From: Karalla daura
Taxonomy: Eukaryota > Chordata > Actinopteri > Chaetodontiformes > Leiognathidae
DNA length: 64,000 nt
Direction of reading: 5' to 3'
Assembly: GCA_029224185.1 (NCBI GenBank)
Contig: CM055190.1
Coordinates: 22,012,620 to 22,076,619 of the forward strand
The position numbers and the translations under genes were made by a program. Below are positions 1-10,332 of the stretch, in pieces; position 1 is the first letter of the stretch; each line of letters begins with the position of its first letter. Below the pieces are notes generated by a model. The model ran no database searches. It was not told the DNA's origin and was given only the letters and a program-made list of their open reading frames with translations.

Positions 1-97
1 AAGCAATCCCGAGGCCAGGTGTGGTCCCGGAGCTGAGATATTAACACTCGCCGAAAGTGAAAAAAACGACCACCCCGGACCTGTCGTTTTGGCCGCG

Positions 98-274
98 ATG
101 CCGACCCCGAGCGAGCGAGCTCAAACCCACGATTTGGGGTGTGAGCCGCCTCCGGGGTGGCCAACGCTCACTGGAAAAAGCAATCCCGAGGCCGGGTGTG
201 GTCCCGGAGCTGAGATATTAACACTCGCCGAAAGTGAAAAAAACGACCACCCCGGACCTGTCGTTTCGGCCGGG
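98..274 (+). repeat. Reference monomer (177 bp) with landmarks
   Basis: This copy serves as reference, with position 1 at the ATG of 98. Landmarks by monomer position: a triple GAGC run ending in a SacI-type GAGCTC at 12-25; TCCGGGGTGG at 54-63, overlapping a TGGCCA palindrome at 61-66; an A5 tract at 78-82; the short hairpin TCCCG-AGGC-CGGG(T/A) at 87-100; an AT-rich GATATTAAC patch near 125; an A7 tract at 140-146; and CCACCCCGGA at 150-159, the exact reverse complement of 54-63. The main variable positions are 97 (G/A), 100 (T/A), 170 (C/T), 176 (G/C) and 3 (G/C). They define the LAAM, LAGM, SAGI and SAGM types and the GC, GS and RC subtypes used in other entries. The ATG phase is a labelling choice, not a claimed start. 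Confidence 0.95.
151..256. repeat. Within-monomer 10-bp perfect inverted repeat (example copy)
   Basis: TCCGGGGTGG at 151-160 is the exact reverse complement of CCACCCCGGA at 247-256, with 86 bp between. The next arm pairing across the array has a 71-bp spacer. The pair is present in almost every monomer. It is broken by the CCACACCGG, CCACCCCCGA and CCTCCAGGG variants of domain D. Whether the dyad has a role, such as protein binding or single-strand foldback, is unknown. Confidence 0.85.
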
Positions 275-280
275 ATCCCG
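271..280. repeat. CGGGATCCCG palindrome in SAGI-type monomers (example copy)
   Basis: SAGI monomers contain a perfect 10-bp palindrome with a BamHI-type GGATCC core, adjoining CGGCCG. The ATG-type monomers (SAGM, LAGM, LAAM) lose it through a C-to-G change at monomer position 3. Predicted BamHI digestion would therefore give a ladder reporting SAGI spacing, while TGGCCA, seen in essentially every monomer, would give a uniform 177-bp ladder. Confidence 0.85.
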
Positions 281-627
281 ACCCCGAGCGAGCGAGCTCA
301 AACCCACGATTTGGGGTGTGAGCCGCCTCCGGGGTGGCCAACGCTCACTGGAAAAAGCAATCCCGAGGCCAGGTGTGGTCCCGGAGCTGAGATATTAACA
401 CTCGCCGAAAGTGAAAAAAACGACCACCCCGGACCTGTCGTTTTGGCCGCGATGCCGACCCCGAGCGAGCGAGCTCAAACCCACGATTTGGGGTGTGAGC
501 CGCCTCCGGGGTGGCCAACGCTCACTGGAAAAAGCAATCCCGAGGCCGGGTGTGGTCCTGGAGCTGAGATATTAACACTCGCCGAAAGTGAAAAAAACGA
601 CCACCCCGGACCTGTCGTTTTGGCCGG

Positions 628-2567
628 GATGCCGACCCCGAGCGAGCGAGCTCAAACCCACGATTTGGGGTGTGAGCCGCCTCCGGGGTGGCCAACGCTC
701 ACTGGAAAAAGCAATCCCGAGGCCGGGAGTGGTCCCGGAGCTGAGATATTAACACTCGCCGAAAGTGAAAAAAACGACCACCCCGGACCTGTCGTTTCGG
801 CCGGGATCCCGACCCCGAGCGAGCGAGCTCAAACCCACGATTTGGGGTGTGAGCCGCCTCCGGGGTGGCCAACGCTCACTGGAAAAAGCAATCCCGAGGC
901 AAGGTGTGGTCCCGGAGCTGAGATATTAACACTCGCCGAAAGTGAAAAAAACGACCACCCCGGACCTGTCGTTTCGGCCGGGATCCCGACCCCGAGCGAG
1001 CGAGCTCAAACCCACGATTTGGGGTGTGAGCCGCCTCCGGGGTGGCCAACGCTCACTGGAAAAAGCAATCCCGAGGCCGGGAGTGGTCCCGGAGCTGAGA
1101 TATTAACACTCGCCGAAAGTGAAAAAAACGACCACCCCGGACCTGTCGTTTCGGCCGGGATCCCGACCCCGAGCGAGCGAGCTCAAACCCACGATTTGGG
1201 GTGTGAGCCGCCTCCGGGGTGGCCAACGCTCACTGGAAAAAGCAATCCCGAGGCCGGGAGTGGTCCCGGAGCTGAGATATTAACACTCGCCGAAAGTGAA
1301 AAAAACGACCACCCCGGACCTGTCGTTTTGGCCGCGATGCCGACCCCGAGCGAGCGAGCTCAAACCCACGATTTGGGGTGTGAGCCGCCTCCGGGGTGGC
1401 CAACGCTCACTGGAAAAAGCAATCCCGAGGCCAGGTGTGGTCCCGGAGCTGAGATATTAACACTCGCCGAAAGTGAAAAAAACGACCACCCCGGACCTGT
1501 CGTTTTGGCCGCGATGCCGACCCCGAGCGAGCGAGCTCAAACCCACGATTTGGGGTGTGAGCCGCCTCCGGGGTGGCCAACGCTCACTGGAAAAAGCAAT
1601 CCCGAGGCCGGGTGTGGTCCTGGAGCTGAGATATTAACACTCGCCGAAAGTGAAAAAAACGACCACCCCGGACCTGTCGTTTTGGCCGCGATGCCGACCC
1701 CGAGCGAGCGAGCTCAAACCCACGATTTGGGGTGTGAGCCGCCTCCGGGGTGGCCAACGCTCACTGGAAAAAGCAATCCCGAGGCCAGGTGTGGTCCCGG
1801 AGCTGAGATATTAACACTCGCCGAAAGTGAAAAAAACGACCACCCCGGACCTGTCGTTTTGGCCGGGATGCCGACCCCGAGCGAGCGAGCTCAAACCCAC
1901 GATTTGGGGTGTGAGCCGCCTCCGGGGTGGCCAACGCTCACTGGAAAAAGCAATCCCGAGGCCGGGAGTGGTCCCGGAGCTGAGATATTAACACTCGCCG
2001 AAAGTGAAAAAAACGACCACCCCGGACCTGTCGTTTCGGCCGGGATCCCGACCCCGAGCGAGCGAGCTCAAACCCACGATTTGGGGTGTGAGCCGCCTCC
2101 GGGGTGGCCAACGCTCACTGGAAAAAGCAATCCCGAGGCCGGGAGTGGTCCCGGAGCTGAGATATTAACACTCGCCGAAAGTGAAAAAAACGACCACCCC
2201 GGACCTGTTGTTTTGGCCGCGATGCCGACCCCGAGCGAGCGAGCTCAAACCCACGATTTGGGGTGTGAGCCGCCTCCGGGGTGGCCAACGCTCACTGGAA
2301 AAAGCAATCCCGAGGCCAGGTGTGGTCCCGGAGCTGAGATATTAACACTCGCCGAAAGTGAAAAAAACGACCACCCCGGACCTGTCGTTTTGGCCGCGAT
2401 GCCGACCCCGAGCGAGCGAGCTCAAACCCACGATTTGGGGTGTGAGCCGCCTCCGGGGTGGCCAACGCTCACTGGAAAAAGCAATCCCGAGGCCGGGTGT
2501 GGTCCCGGAGCTGAGATATTAACACTCGCCGAAAGTGAAAAAAACGACCACCCCGGACCTGTCGTTT
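628..2567 (+). repeat. Duplicated block, left copy (matches 3,107-5,046)
   Basis: This 1,940-bp stretch recurs at an offset of 2,479 bp, which is 14 monomers plus the extra A at 2,892-2,899. Both copies have the same order of ten monomer types starting from a SAGI-RC monomer, and share the rare silent variants GAGGCAAGG (901 and 3,380) and CCTGTTGTT (2,209 and 4,688). Boundaries are set by the first mismatching diagnostic bases, 627 against 3,106 and 2,568 against 5,047. The right copy carries at least two private changes, GCTCATTGG near 3,889 and GCGAACTC near 4,013. Confidence 0.85.
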
Positions 2568-2891
2568 CGGCCGGGATCCCGACCCCGAGCGAGCGAGCTC
2601 AAACCCACGATTTGGGGTGTGAGCCGCCTCCGGGGTGGCCAACGCTCACTGGAAAAAGCAATCCCGAGGCCAGGTGTGGTCCCGGAGCTGAGATATTAAC
2701 ACTCGCCGAAAGTGAAAAAAACGACCACCCCGGACCTGTCGTTTTGGCCGCGATGCCGACCCCGAGCGAGCGAGCTCAAACCCACGATTTGGGGTGTGAG
2801 CCGCCTCCGGGGTGGCCAACGCTCACTGGAAAAAGCAATCCCGAGGCCGGGTGTGGTCCTGGAGCTGAGATATTAACACTCGCCGAAAGTG

Positions 2892-2899
2892 AAAAAAAA
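2892..2899 (+). other. Frame/phase break: A8 instead of A7 (+1)
   Basis: The A tract normally has seven bases; here it has eight, which shifts the register of all downstream monomers by +1. The same length change occurs at 38,650-38,657. A homopolymer gain could be a true mutation or a sequencing or assembly error. Nothing else in the monomer is unusual. Confidence 0.85.
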
Positions 2900-3106
2900 C
2901 GACCACCCCGGACCTGTCGTTTTGGCCGGGATGCCGACCCCGAGCGAGCGAGCTCAAACCCACGATTTGGGGTGTGAGCCGCCTCCGGGGTGGCCAACGC
3001 TCACTGGAAAAAGCAATCCCGAGGCCAGGTGTGGTCCCGGAGCTGAGATATTAACACTCGCCGAAAGTGAAAAAAACGACCACCCCGGACCTGTCGTTTT
3101 GGCCGC

Positions 3107-5046
3107 GATGCCGACCCCGAGCGAGCGAGCTCAAACCCACGATTTGGGGTGTGAGCCGCCTCCGGGGTGGCCAACGCTCACTGGAAAAAGCAATCCCGAG
3201 GCCGGGAGTGGTCCCGGAGCTGAGATATTAACACTCGCCGAAAGTGAAAAAAACGACCACCCCGGACCTGTCGTTTCGGCCGGGATCCCGACCCCGAGCG
3301 AGCGAGCTCAAACCCACGATTTGGGGTGTGAGCCGCCTCCGGGGTGGCCAACGCTCACTGGAAAAAGCAATCCCGAGGCAAGGTGTGGTCCCGGAGCTGA
3401 GATATTAACACTCGCCGAAAGTGAAAAAAACGACCACCCCGGACCTGTCGTTTCGGCCGGGATCCCGACCCCGAGCGAGCGAGCTCAAACCCACGATTTG
3501 GGGTGTGAGCCGCCTCCGGGGTGGCCAACGCTCACTGGAAAAAGCAATCCCGAGGCCGGGAGTGGTCCCGGAGCTGAGATATTAACACTCGCCGAAAGTG
3601 AAAAAAACGACCACCCCGGACCTGTCGTTTCGGCCGGGATCCCGACCCCGAGCGAGCGAGCTCAAACCCACGATTTGGGGTGTGAGCCGCCTCCGGGGTG
3701 GCCAACGCTCACTGGAAAAAGCAATCCCGAGGCCGGGAGTGGTCCCGGAGCTGAGATATTAACACTCGCCGAAAGTGAAAAAAACGACCACCCCGGACCT
3801 GTCGTTTTGGCCGCGATGCCGACCCCGAGCGAGCGAGCTCAAACCCACGATTTGGGGTGTGAGCCGCCTCCGGGGTGGCCAACGCTCATTGGAAAAAGCA
3901 ATCCCGAGGCCAGGTGTGGTCCCGGAGCTGAGATATTAACACTCGCCGAAAGTGAAAAAAACGACCACCCCGGACCTGTCGTTTTGGCCGCGATGCCGAC
4001 CCCGAGCGAGCGAACTCAAACCCACGATTTGGGGTGTGAGCCGCCTCCGGGGTGGCCAACGCTCACTGGAAAAAGCAATCCCGAGGCCGGGTGTGGTCCT
4101 GGAGCTGAGATATTAACACTCGCCGAAAGTGAAAAAAACGACCACCCCGGACCTGTCGTTTTGGCCGCGATGCCGACCCCGAGCGAGCGAGCTCAAACCC
4201 ACGATTTGGGGTGTGAGCCGCCTCCGGGGTGGCCAACGCTCACTGGAAAAAGCAATCCCGAGGCCAGGTGTGGTCCCGGAGCTGAGATATTAACACTCGC
4301 CGAAAGTGAAAAAAACGACCACCCCGGACCTGTCGTTTTGGCCGGGATGCCGACCCCGAGCGAGCGAGCTCAAACCCACGATTTGGGGTGTGAGCCGCCT
4401 CCGGGGTGGCCAACGCTCACTGGAAAAAGCAATCCCGAGGCCGGGAGTGGTCCCGGAGCTGAGATATTAACACTCGCCGAAAGTGAAAAAAACGACCACC
4501 CCGGACCTGTCGTTTCGGCCGGGATCCCGACCCCGAGCGAGCGAGCTCAAACCCACGATTTGGGGTGTGAGCCGCCTCCGGGGTGGCCAACGCTCACTGG
4601 AAAAAGCAATCCCGAGGCCGGGAGTGGTCCCGGAGCTGAGATATTAACACTCGCCGAAAGTGAAAAAAACGACCACCCCGGACCTGTTGTTTTGGCCGCG
4701 ATGCCGACCCCGAGCGAGCGAGCTCAAACCCACGATTTGGGGTGTGAGCCGCCTCCGGGGTGGCCAACGCTCACTGGAAAAAGCAATCCCGAGGCCAGGT
4801 GTGGTCCCGGAGCTGAGATATTAACACTCGCCGAAAGTGAAAAAAACGACCACCCCGGACCTGTCGTTTTGGCCGCGATGCCGACCCCGAGCGAGCGAGC
4901 TCAAACCCACGATTTGGGGTGTGAGCCGCCTCCGGGGTGGCCAACGCTCACTGGAAAAAGCAATCCCGAGGCCGGGTGTGGTCCCGGAGCTGAGATATTA
5001 ACACTCGCCGAAAGTGAAAAAAACGACCACCCCGGACCTGTCGTTT
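3107..5046 (+). repeat. Duplicated block, right copy (matches 628-2,567)
   Basis: Partner of the block at 628-2,567, 14 monomers downstream. The shared silent variants show copying rather than chance recurrence of monomer types. The private changes near 3,889 and 4,013 arose after the copying or were lost from the other copy. The remaining variant positions I compared are the same. Confidence 0.85.
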
Positions 5047-8000
5047 TGGCCGGGATGCCGACCCCGAGCGAGCGAGCTCAAACCCACGATTTGGGGTGTG
5101 AGCCGCCTCCGGGGTGGCCAACGCTCACTGGAAAAAGCAATCCCGAGGCCGGGTGTGGTCCCGGAGCTGAGATATTAACACTCGCCGAAAGTGAAAAAAA
5201 CGACCACCCCGGACCTGTCGTTTTGGCCGGGATGCCGACCCCGAGCGAGCGAGCTCAAACCCACGATTTGGGGTGTGAGCCGCCTCCGGGGTGGCCAACG
5301 CTCACTGGAAAAAGCAATCCCGAGGCCAGGTGTGGTCCCGGAGCTGAGATATTAACACTCGCCGAAAGTGAAAAAAACGACCACCCCGGACCTGTCGTTT
5401 TGGCCGCGATGCCGACCCCGAGCGAGCGAGCTCAAACCCACGATTTGGGGTGTGAGCCGCCTCCGGGGTGGCCAACGCTCACTGGAAAAAGCAATCCCGA
5501 GGCCGGGAGTGGTCCCGGAGCTGAGATATTAACACTCGCCGAAAGTGAAAAAAACGACCACCCCGGACCTGTCGTTTCGGCCGGGATGCCGACCCCGAGC
5601 GAGCGAGCTCAAACCCACGATTTGGGGTGTGAGCCGCCTCCGGGGTGGCCAACGCTCACTGGAAAAAGCAATCCCGAGGCCGGGAGTGGTCCCGGAGCTG
5701 AGATATTAACACTCGCCGAAAGTGAAAAAAACGACCACCCCGGACCTGTCGTTTCGGCCGGGATCCCGACCCCGAGCGAGCGAGCTCAAACCCACGATTT
5801 GGGGTGTGAGCCGCCTCCGGGGTGGCCAACGCTCACTGGAAAAAGCAATCCCGAGGCCGGGAGTGGTCCCGGAGCTGAGATATTAACACTCGCCGAAAGT
5901 GAAAAAAACGACCACCCCGGACCTGTCGTTTTGGCCGCGATGCCGACCCCGAGCGAGCGAGCTCAAACCCACGATTTGGGGTGTGAGCCGCCTCCGGGGT
6001 GGCCAACGCTCACTGGAAAAAGCAATCCCGAGGCCGGGTGTGGTCCTGGAGCTGAGATATTAACACTCGCCGAAAGTGAAAAAAACGACCACCCCGGACC
6101 TGTCGTTTTGGCCGGGATGCCGACCCCGAGCGAGCGAGCTCAAACCCACGATTTGGGGTGTGAGCCGCCTCCGGGGTGGCCAACGCTCACTGGAAAAAGC
6201 AATCCCGAGGCCAGGTGTGGTCCCGGAGCTGAGATATTAACACTCGCCGAAAGTGAAAAAAACGACCACCCCGGACCTGTCGTTTCGGCCGGGATCCCGA
6301 CCCCGAGCGAGCGAGCTCAAACCCACGATTTGGGGTGTGAGCCGCCTCCGGGGTGGCCAACGCTCACTGGAAAAAGCAATCCCGAGGCCGGGAGTGGTCC
6401 CGGAGCTGAGATATTAACACTCGCCGAAAGTGAAAAAAACGACCACCCCGGACCTGTCGTTTCGGCCGGGATCCCGACCCCGAGCGAGCGAGCTCAAACC
6501 CACGATTTGGGGTGTGAGCCGCCTCCGGGGTGGCCAACGCTCACTGGAAAAAGCAATCCCGAGGCCGGGAGTGGTCCCGGAGCTGAGATATTAACACTCG
6601 CCGAAAGTGAAAAAAACGACCACCCCGGACCTGTCGTTTTGGCCGCGATGCCGACCCCGAGCGAGCGAGCTCAAACCCACGATTTGGGGTGTGAGCCGCC
6701 TCCGGGGTGGCCAACGCTCACTGGAAAAAGCAATCCCGAGGCCAGGTGTGGTCCCGGAGCTGAGATATTAACACTCGCCGAAAGTGAAAAAAACGACCAC
6801 CCCGGACCTGTCGTTTTGGCCGCGATGCCGACCCCGAGCGAGCGAGCTCAAACCCACGATTTGGGGTGTGAGCCGCCTCCGGGGTGGCCAACGCTCACTG
6901 GAAAAAGCAATCCCGAGGCCGGGTGTGGTCCTGGAGCTGAGATATTAACACTCGCCGAAAGTGAAAAAAACGACCACCCCGGACCTGTCGTTTTGGCCGG
7001 GATGCCGACCCCGAGCGAGCGAGCTCAAACCCACGATTTGGGGTGTGAGCCGCCTCCGGGGTGGCCAACGCTCACTGGAAAAAGCAATCCCGAGGCCGGG
7101 AGTGGTCCCGGAGCTGAGATATTAACACTCGCCGAAAGTGAAAAAAACGACCACCCCGGACCTGTCGTTTTGGCCGCGATGCCGACCCCGAGCGAGCGAG
7201 CTCAAACCCACGATTTGGGGTGTGAGCCGCCTCCGGGGTGGCCAACGCTCACTGGAAAAAGCAATCCCGAGGCCAGGTGTGGTCCCGGAGCTGAGATATT
7301 AACACTCGCCGAAAGTGAAAAAAACGACCACCCCGGACCTGTCGTTTTGGCCGGGATGCCGACCCCGAGCGAGCGAGCTCAAACCCACGATTTGGGGTGT
7401 GAGCCGCCTCCGGGGTGGCCAACGCTCACTGGAAAAAGCAATCCCGAGGCCGGGTGTGGTCCTGGAGCTGAGATATTAACACTCGCCGAAAGTGAAAAAA
7501 ACGACCACCCCGGACCTGTCGTTTTGGCCGGGATGCCGACCCCGAGCGAGCGAGCTCAAACCCACGATTTGGGGTGTGAGCCGCCTCCGGGGTGGCCAAC
7601 GCTCACTGGAAAAAGCAATCCCGAGGCCAGGTGTGGTCCCGGAGCTGAGATATTAACACTCGCCGAAAGTGAAAAAAACGACCACCCCGGACCTGTCGTT
7701 TTGGCCGCGATGCCGACCCCGAGCGAGCGAGCTCAAACCCACGATTTGGGGTGTGAGCCGCCTCCGGGGTGGCCAACGCTCACTGGAAAAAGCAATCCCG
7801 AGGCCGGGAGTGGTCCCGGAGCTGAGATATTAACACTCGCCGAAAGTGAAAAAAACGACCACCCCGGACCTGTCGTTTCGGCCGGGATGCCGACCCCGAG
7901 CGAGCGAGCTCAAACCCACGATTTGGGGTGTGAGCCGCCTCCGGGGTGGCCAACGCTCACTGGAAAAAGCAATCCCGAGGCCGGGAGTGGTCCCGGAGCT

Positions 8001-8968
8001 GAGATATTAACACTCGCCGAAAGTGAAAAAAACGACCACCCCGGACCTGTCGTTTCGGCCGGGATCCCGACCCCGAGCGAGCGAGCTCAAACCCACGATT
8101 TGGGGTGTGAGCCGCCTCCGGGGTGGCCAACGCTCACTGGAAAAAGCAATCCCGAGGCCGGGAGTGGTCCCGGAGCTGAGATATTAACACTCGCCGAAAG
8201 TGAAAAAAACGACCACCCCGGACCTGTCGTTTTGGCCGCGATGCCGACCCCGAGCGAGCGAGCTCAAACCCACGATTTGGGGTGTGAGCCGCCTCCGGGG
8301 TGGCCAACGCTCACTGGAAAAAGCAATCCCGAGGCCAGGTGTGGTCCCGGAGCTGAGATATTAACACTCGCCGAAAGTGAAAAAAACGACCACCCCGGAC
8401 CTGTCGTTTTGGCCGCGATGCCGACCCCGAGCGAGCGAGCTCAAACCCACGATTTGGGGTGTGAGCCGCCTCCGGGGTGGCCAACGCTCACTGGAAAAAG
8501 CAATCCCGAGGCCGGGTGTGGTCCCGGAGCTGAGATATTAACACTCGCCGAAAGTGAAAAAAACGACCACCCCGGACCTGTCGTTTCGGCCGGGATCCCG
8601 ACCCCGAGCGAGCGAGCTCAAACCCATGATTTGGGGTGTGAGCCGCCTCCGGGGTGGCCAACGCTCACTGGAAAAAGCAATCCCGAGGCCGGGTGTGGTC
8701 CCGGAGCTGAGATATTAACACTCGCCGAAAGTGAAAAAAACGACCACCCCGGACCTGTCGTTTCGGCCGGGATGCCGACCCCGAGCGAGCGAGCTCAAAC
8801 CCACGATTTGGGGTGTGAGCCGCCTCCGGGGTGGCCAACGCTCACTGGAAAAAGCAATCCCGAGGCCAGGTGTGGTCCCGGAGCTGAGATATTAACACTC
8901 GCCGAAAGTGAAAAAAACGACCACCCCGGACCTGTCGTTTCGGCCGGGATCCCGACCCCGAGCGAGCG

Positions 8969-10284
8969 AGCTCAAACCCACGATTTGGGGTGTGAGCCGC
9001 CTCCGGGGTGGCCAACGCTCACTGGAAAAAGCAATCCCGAGGCCGGGAGTGGTCCCGGAGCTGAGATATTAACACTCGCCGAAAGTGAAAAAAACGACCA
9101 CCCCGGACCTGTCGTTTTGGCCGGGATGCCGACCCCGAGCGAGCGAGCTCAAACCCACGATTTGGGGTGTGAGCCGCCTCCGGGGTGGCCAACGCTCACT
9201 GGAAAAAGCAATCCCGAGGCCAGGTGTGGTCCCGGAGCTGAGATATTAACACTCGCCGAAAGTGAAAAAAACGACCACCCCGGACCTGTCGTTTCGGCCG
9301 GGATGCCGACCCCGAGCGAGCGAGCTCAAACCCACGATTTGGGGTGTGAGCCGCCTCCGGGGTGGCCAACGCTCACTGGAAAAAGCAATCCCGAGGCAAG
9401 GTGTGGTCCTGGAGCTGAGATATTAACACTCGCCGAAAGTGAAAAAAACGACCACCCCGGACCTGTCGTTTTGGCCGGGATGCCGACCCTGAGCGAGCGA
9501 GCTCAAACCCACGAATTGGGGTGTGAGCTGCCTCCGGGGTGGCCAACGCTCACTGGAAAAAGCAATCCCGAGGCCGGGTGTGGTCCTGGAGCTGAGATAT
9601 TAACACTCGCCGAAAGTGAAAAAAACGACCACCCCGGACCTGTCGTTTTGGCCGGGATGCCGACCCCGAGCGAGCGAGCTCAAACCCACGATTTGGGGTG
9701 TGAGCCGCCTCCGGGGTGGCCAACGCTCACTGGAAAAAGCAATCCCGAGGCCAGGTGTGGTCCCGGAGCTGAGATATTAACACTCGCCAAAAGTGAATAA
9801 AAACGACCACCCCGGACCTGTCGTTTCGGCCGGGATCCCGACCCCGAGCGAGCGAGCTCAAACCCACGATTTGGGGTGTGAGCCGCCTCCGGGGTGGCCA
9901 ACGCTCACTGGAAAAAGCAAGCCCGAGGCCGGGAGTGGTCCCGGAGCTGAGATATTAACACTCGCCGAAAGTGAAAAAAACGACCACCCCGGACCTGTCG
10001 TTTCGGCCGGGATCCCGACCCCGAGCGAGCGAGCTCAAACCCACGATTTGGGGTGTGAGCCGCCTCCGGGGTGGCCAACGCTCACTGGAAAAAGCAATCC
10101 CGAGGCCAGGTGTGGTCCCGGAGCTGAGATATTAACACTCGCCGAATGTGAAAAAAACGACCACCCCGGACCTGTCGTTTCGGCCGGGATGCCGACCCCG
10201 AGCGAGCGAGCTCAAACCCACGATTTGGGGTGTGAGCCGCCTCCGGGGTGGCCAACGCTCACTGGAAAAAGCAATCCCGAGGCC
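8969..10284 (+). repeat. Duplicated block, left copy (matches 13,927-15,242)
   Basis: This 1,316-bp block recurs at an offset of 4,958 bp, equal to 28 monomers plus the two inserted bases lying between. Both copies carry an unusual monomer with GACCCTGAGC, CACGAATTGG and GAGCTGCC (around 9,488-9,530 and 14,446-14,488), followed one monomer later by the GCCAAAAGTG plus inserted-T site and the AAGCCCGAG monomer. Left of the block the match continues but with one extra SAGI monomer in the right copy: the shared CCCATGATT marks at 8,627 and 13,408 are only 27 monomers apart. Confidence 0.85.
9798..9800 (+). other. Inserted-T site 1 (+1), creates TAA in the open frame
   Basis: GAATAAAAACG replaces GAAAAAAACG, adding one base and placing TAA in the frame open to the left. 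It is linked to GCCAAAAGTG just upstream and AAGCCCGAG about 120 bp downstream. The same linked trio occurs at four further sites, so this is one original mutation spread by block copying. Confidence 0.92.
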
Positions 10285-10329
10285 AGGTGTGGTCCCGGAG
10301 CTGAGATATTAACACTCGCCAAAAGTGAA

Positions 10330-10332
10330 TAA
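10330..10332 (+). other. Inserted-T site 2 (+1)
   Basis: Same haplotype as site 1, three monomers downstream (532 bp, including the inserted base). Confidence 0.92.

Larger units (their letters stand above)
1..9797 (+). repeat. Array domain A: LAAM/LAGM-rich monomers
   Basis: About 55 monomers. The TTTTGGCCGCGATG (LAAM) form is abundant here, interspersed with LAGM and SAGI; SAGM is uncommon until about 5,580. Silent markers GTCCTGG, GAGGCAAGG and CCTGTTGTT recur at fixed whole-monomer distances and reveal internal block duplication. One +1 indel (an A8 run at 2,892-2,899) lies inside. Towards the right edge the composition shifts to SAGI/SAGM, and the first inserted-T monomer appears at 9,798. 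The boundary is my reading of variant composition and is gradual rather than a sharp break. Confidence 0.75.
2889..9800 (+). other. Stop-free frame through the array (2,303 codons), judged non-coding
   Basis: The frame spells a 59-residue repeat beginning MPTPSERAQTHDLGCEPPPG, about 39 times. It contains no signal peptide, hydrophobic segment or unique end, and simply stops at the first inserted-T site. Substitutions in common variants change residues (Leu/Ser, Gly/Ala, Met/Ile, Gly/Arg, Cys/Ser). I infer that openness follows from the period being a multiple of three. I do not call a gene. Confidence 0.85.

Noticed and set aside
87..100. GC-rich TCCCG-AGGC-CGGG hairpin as a transcription terminator
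   Set aside because: The stem is only four to five base pairs, is lost in GCCAGG monomers, has no following T run, and recurs in hundreds of copies without genes.
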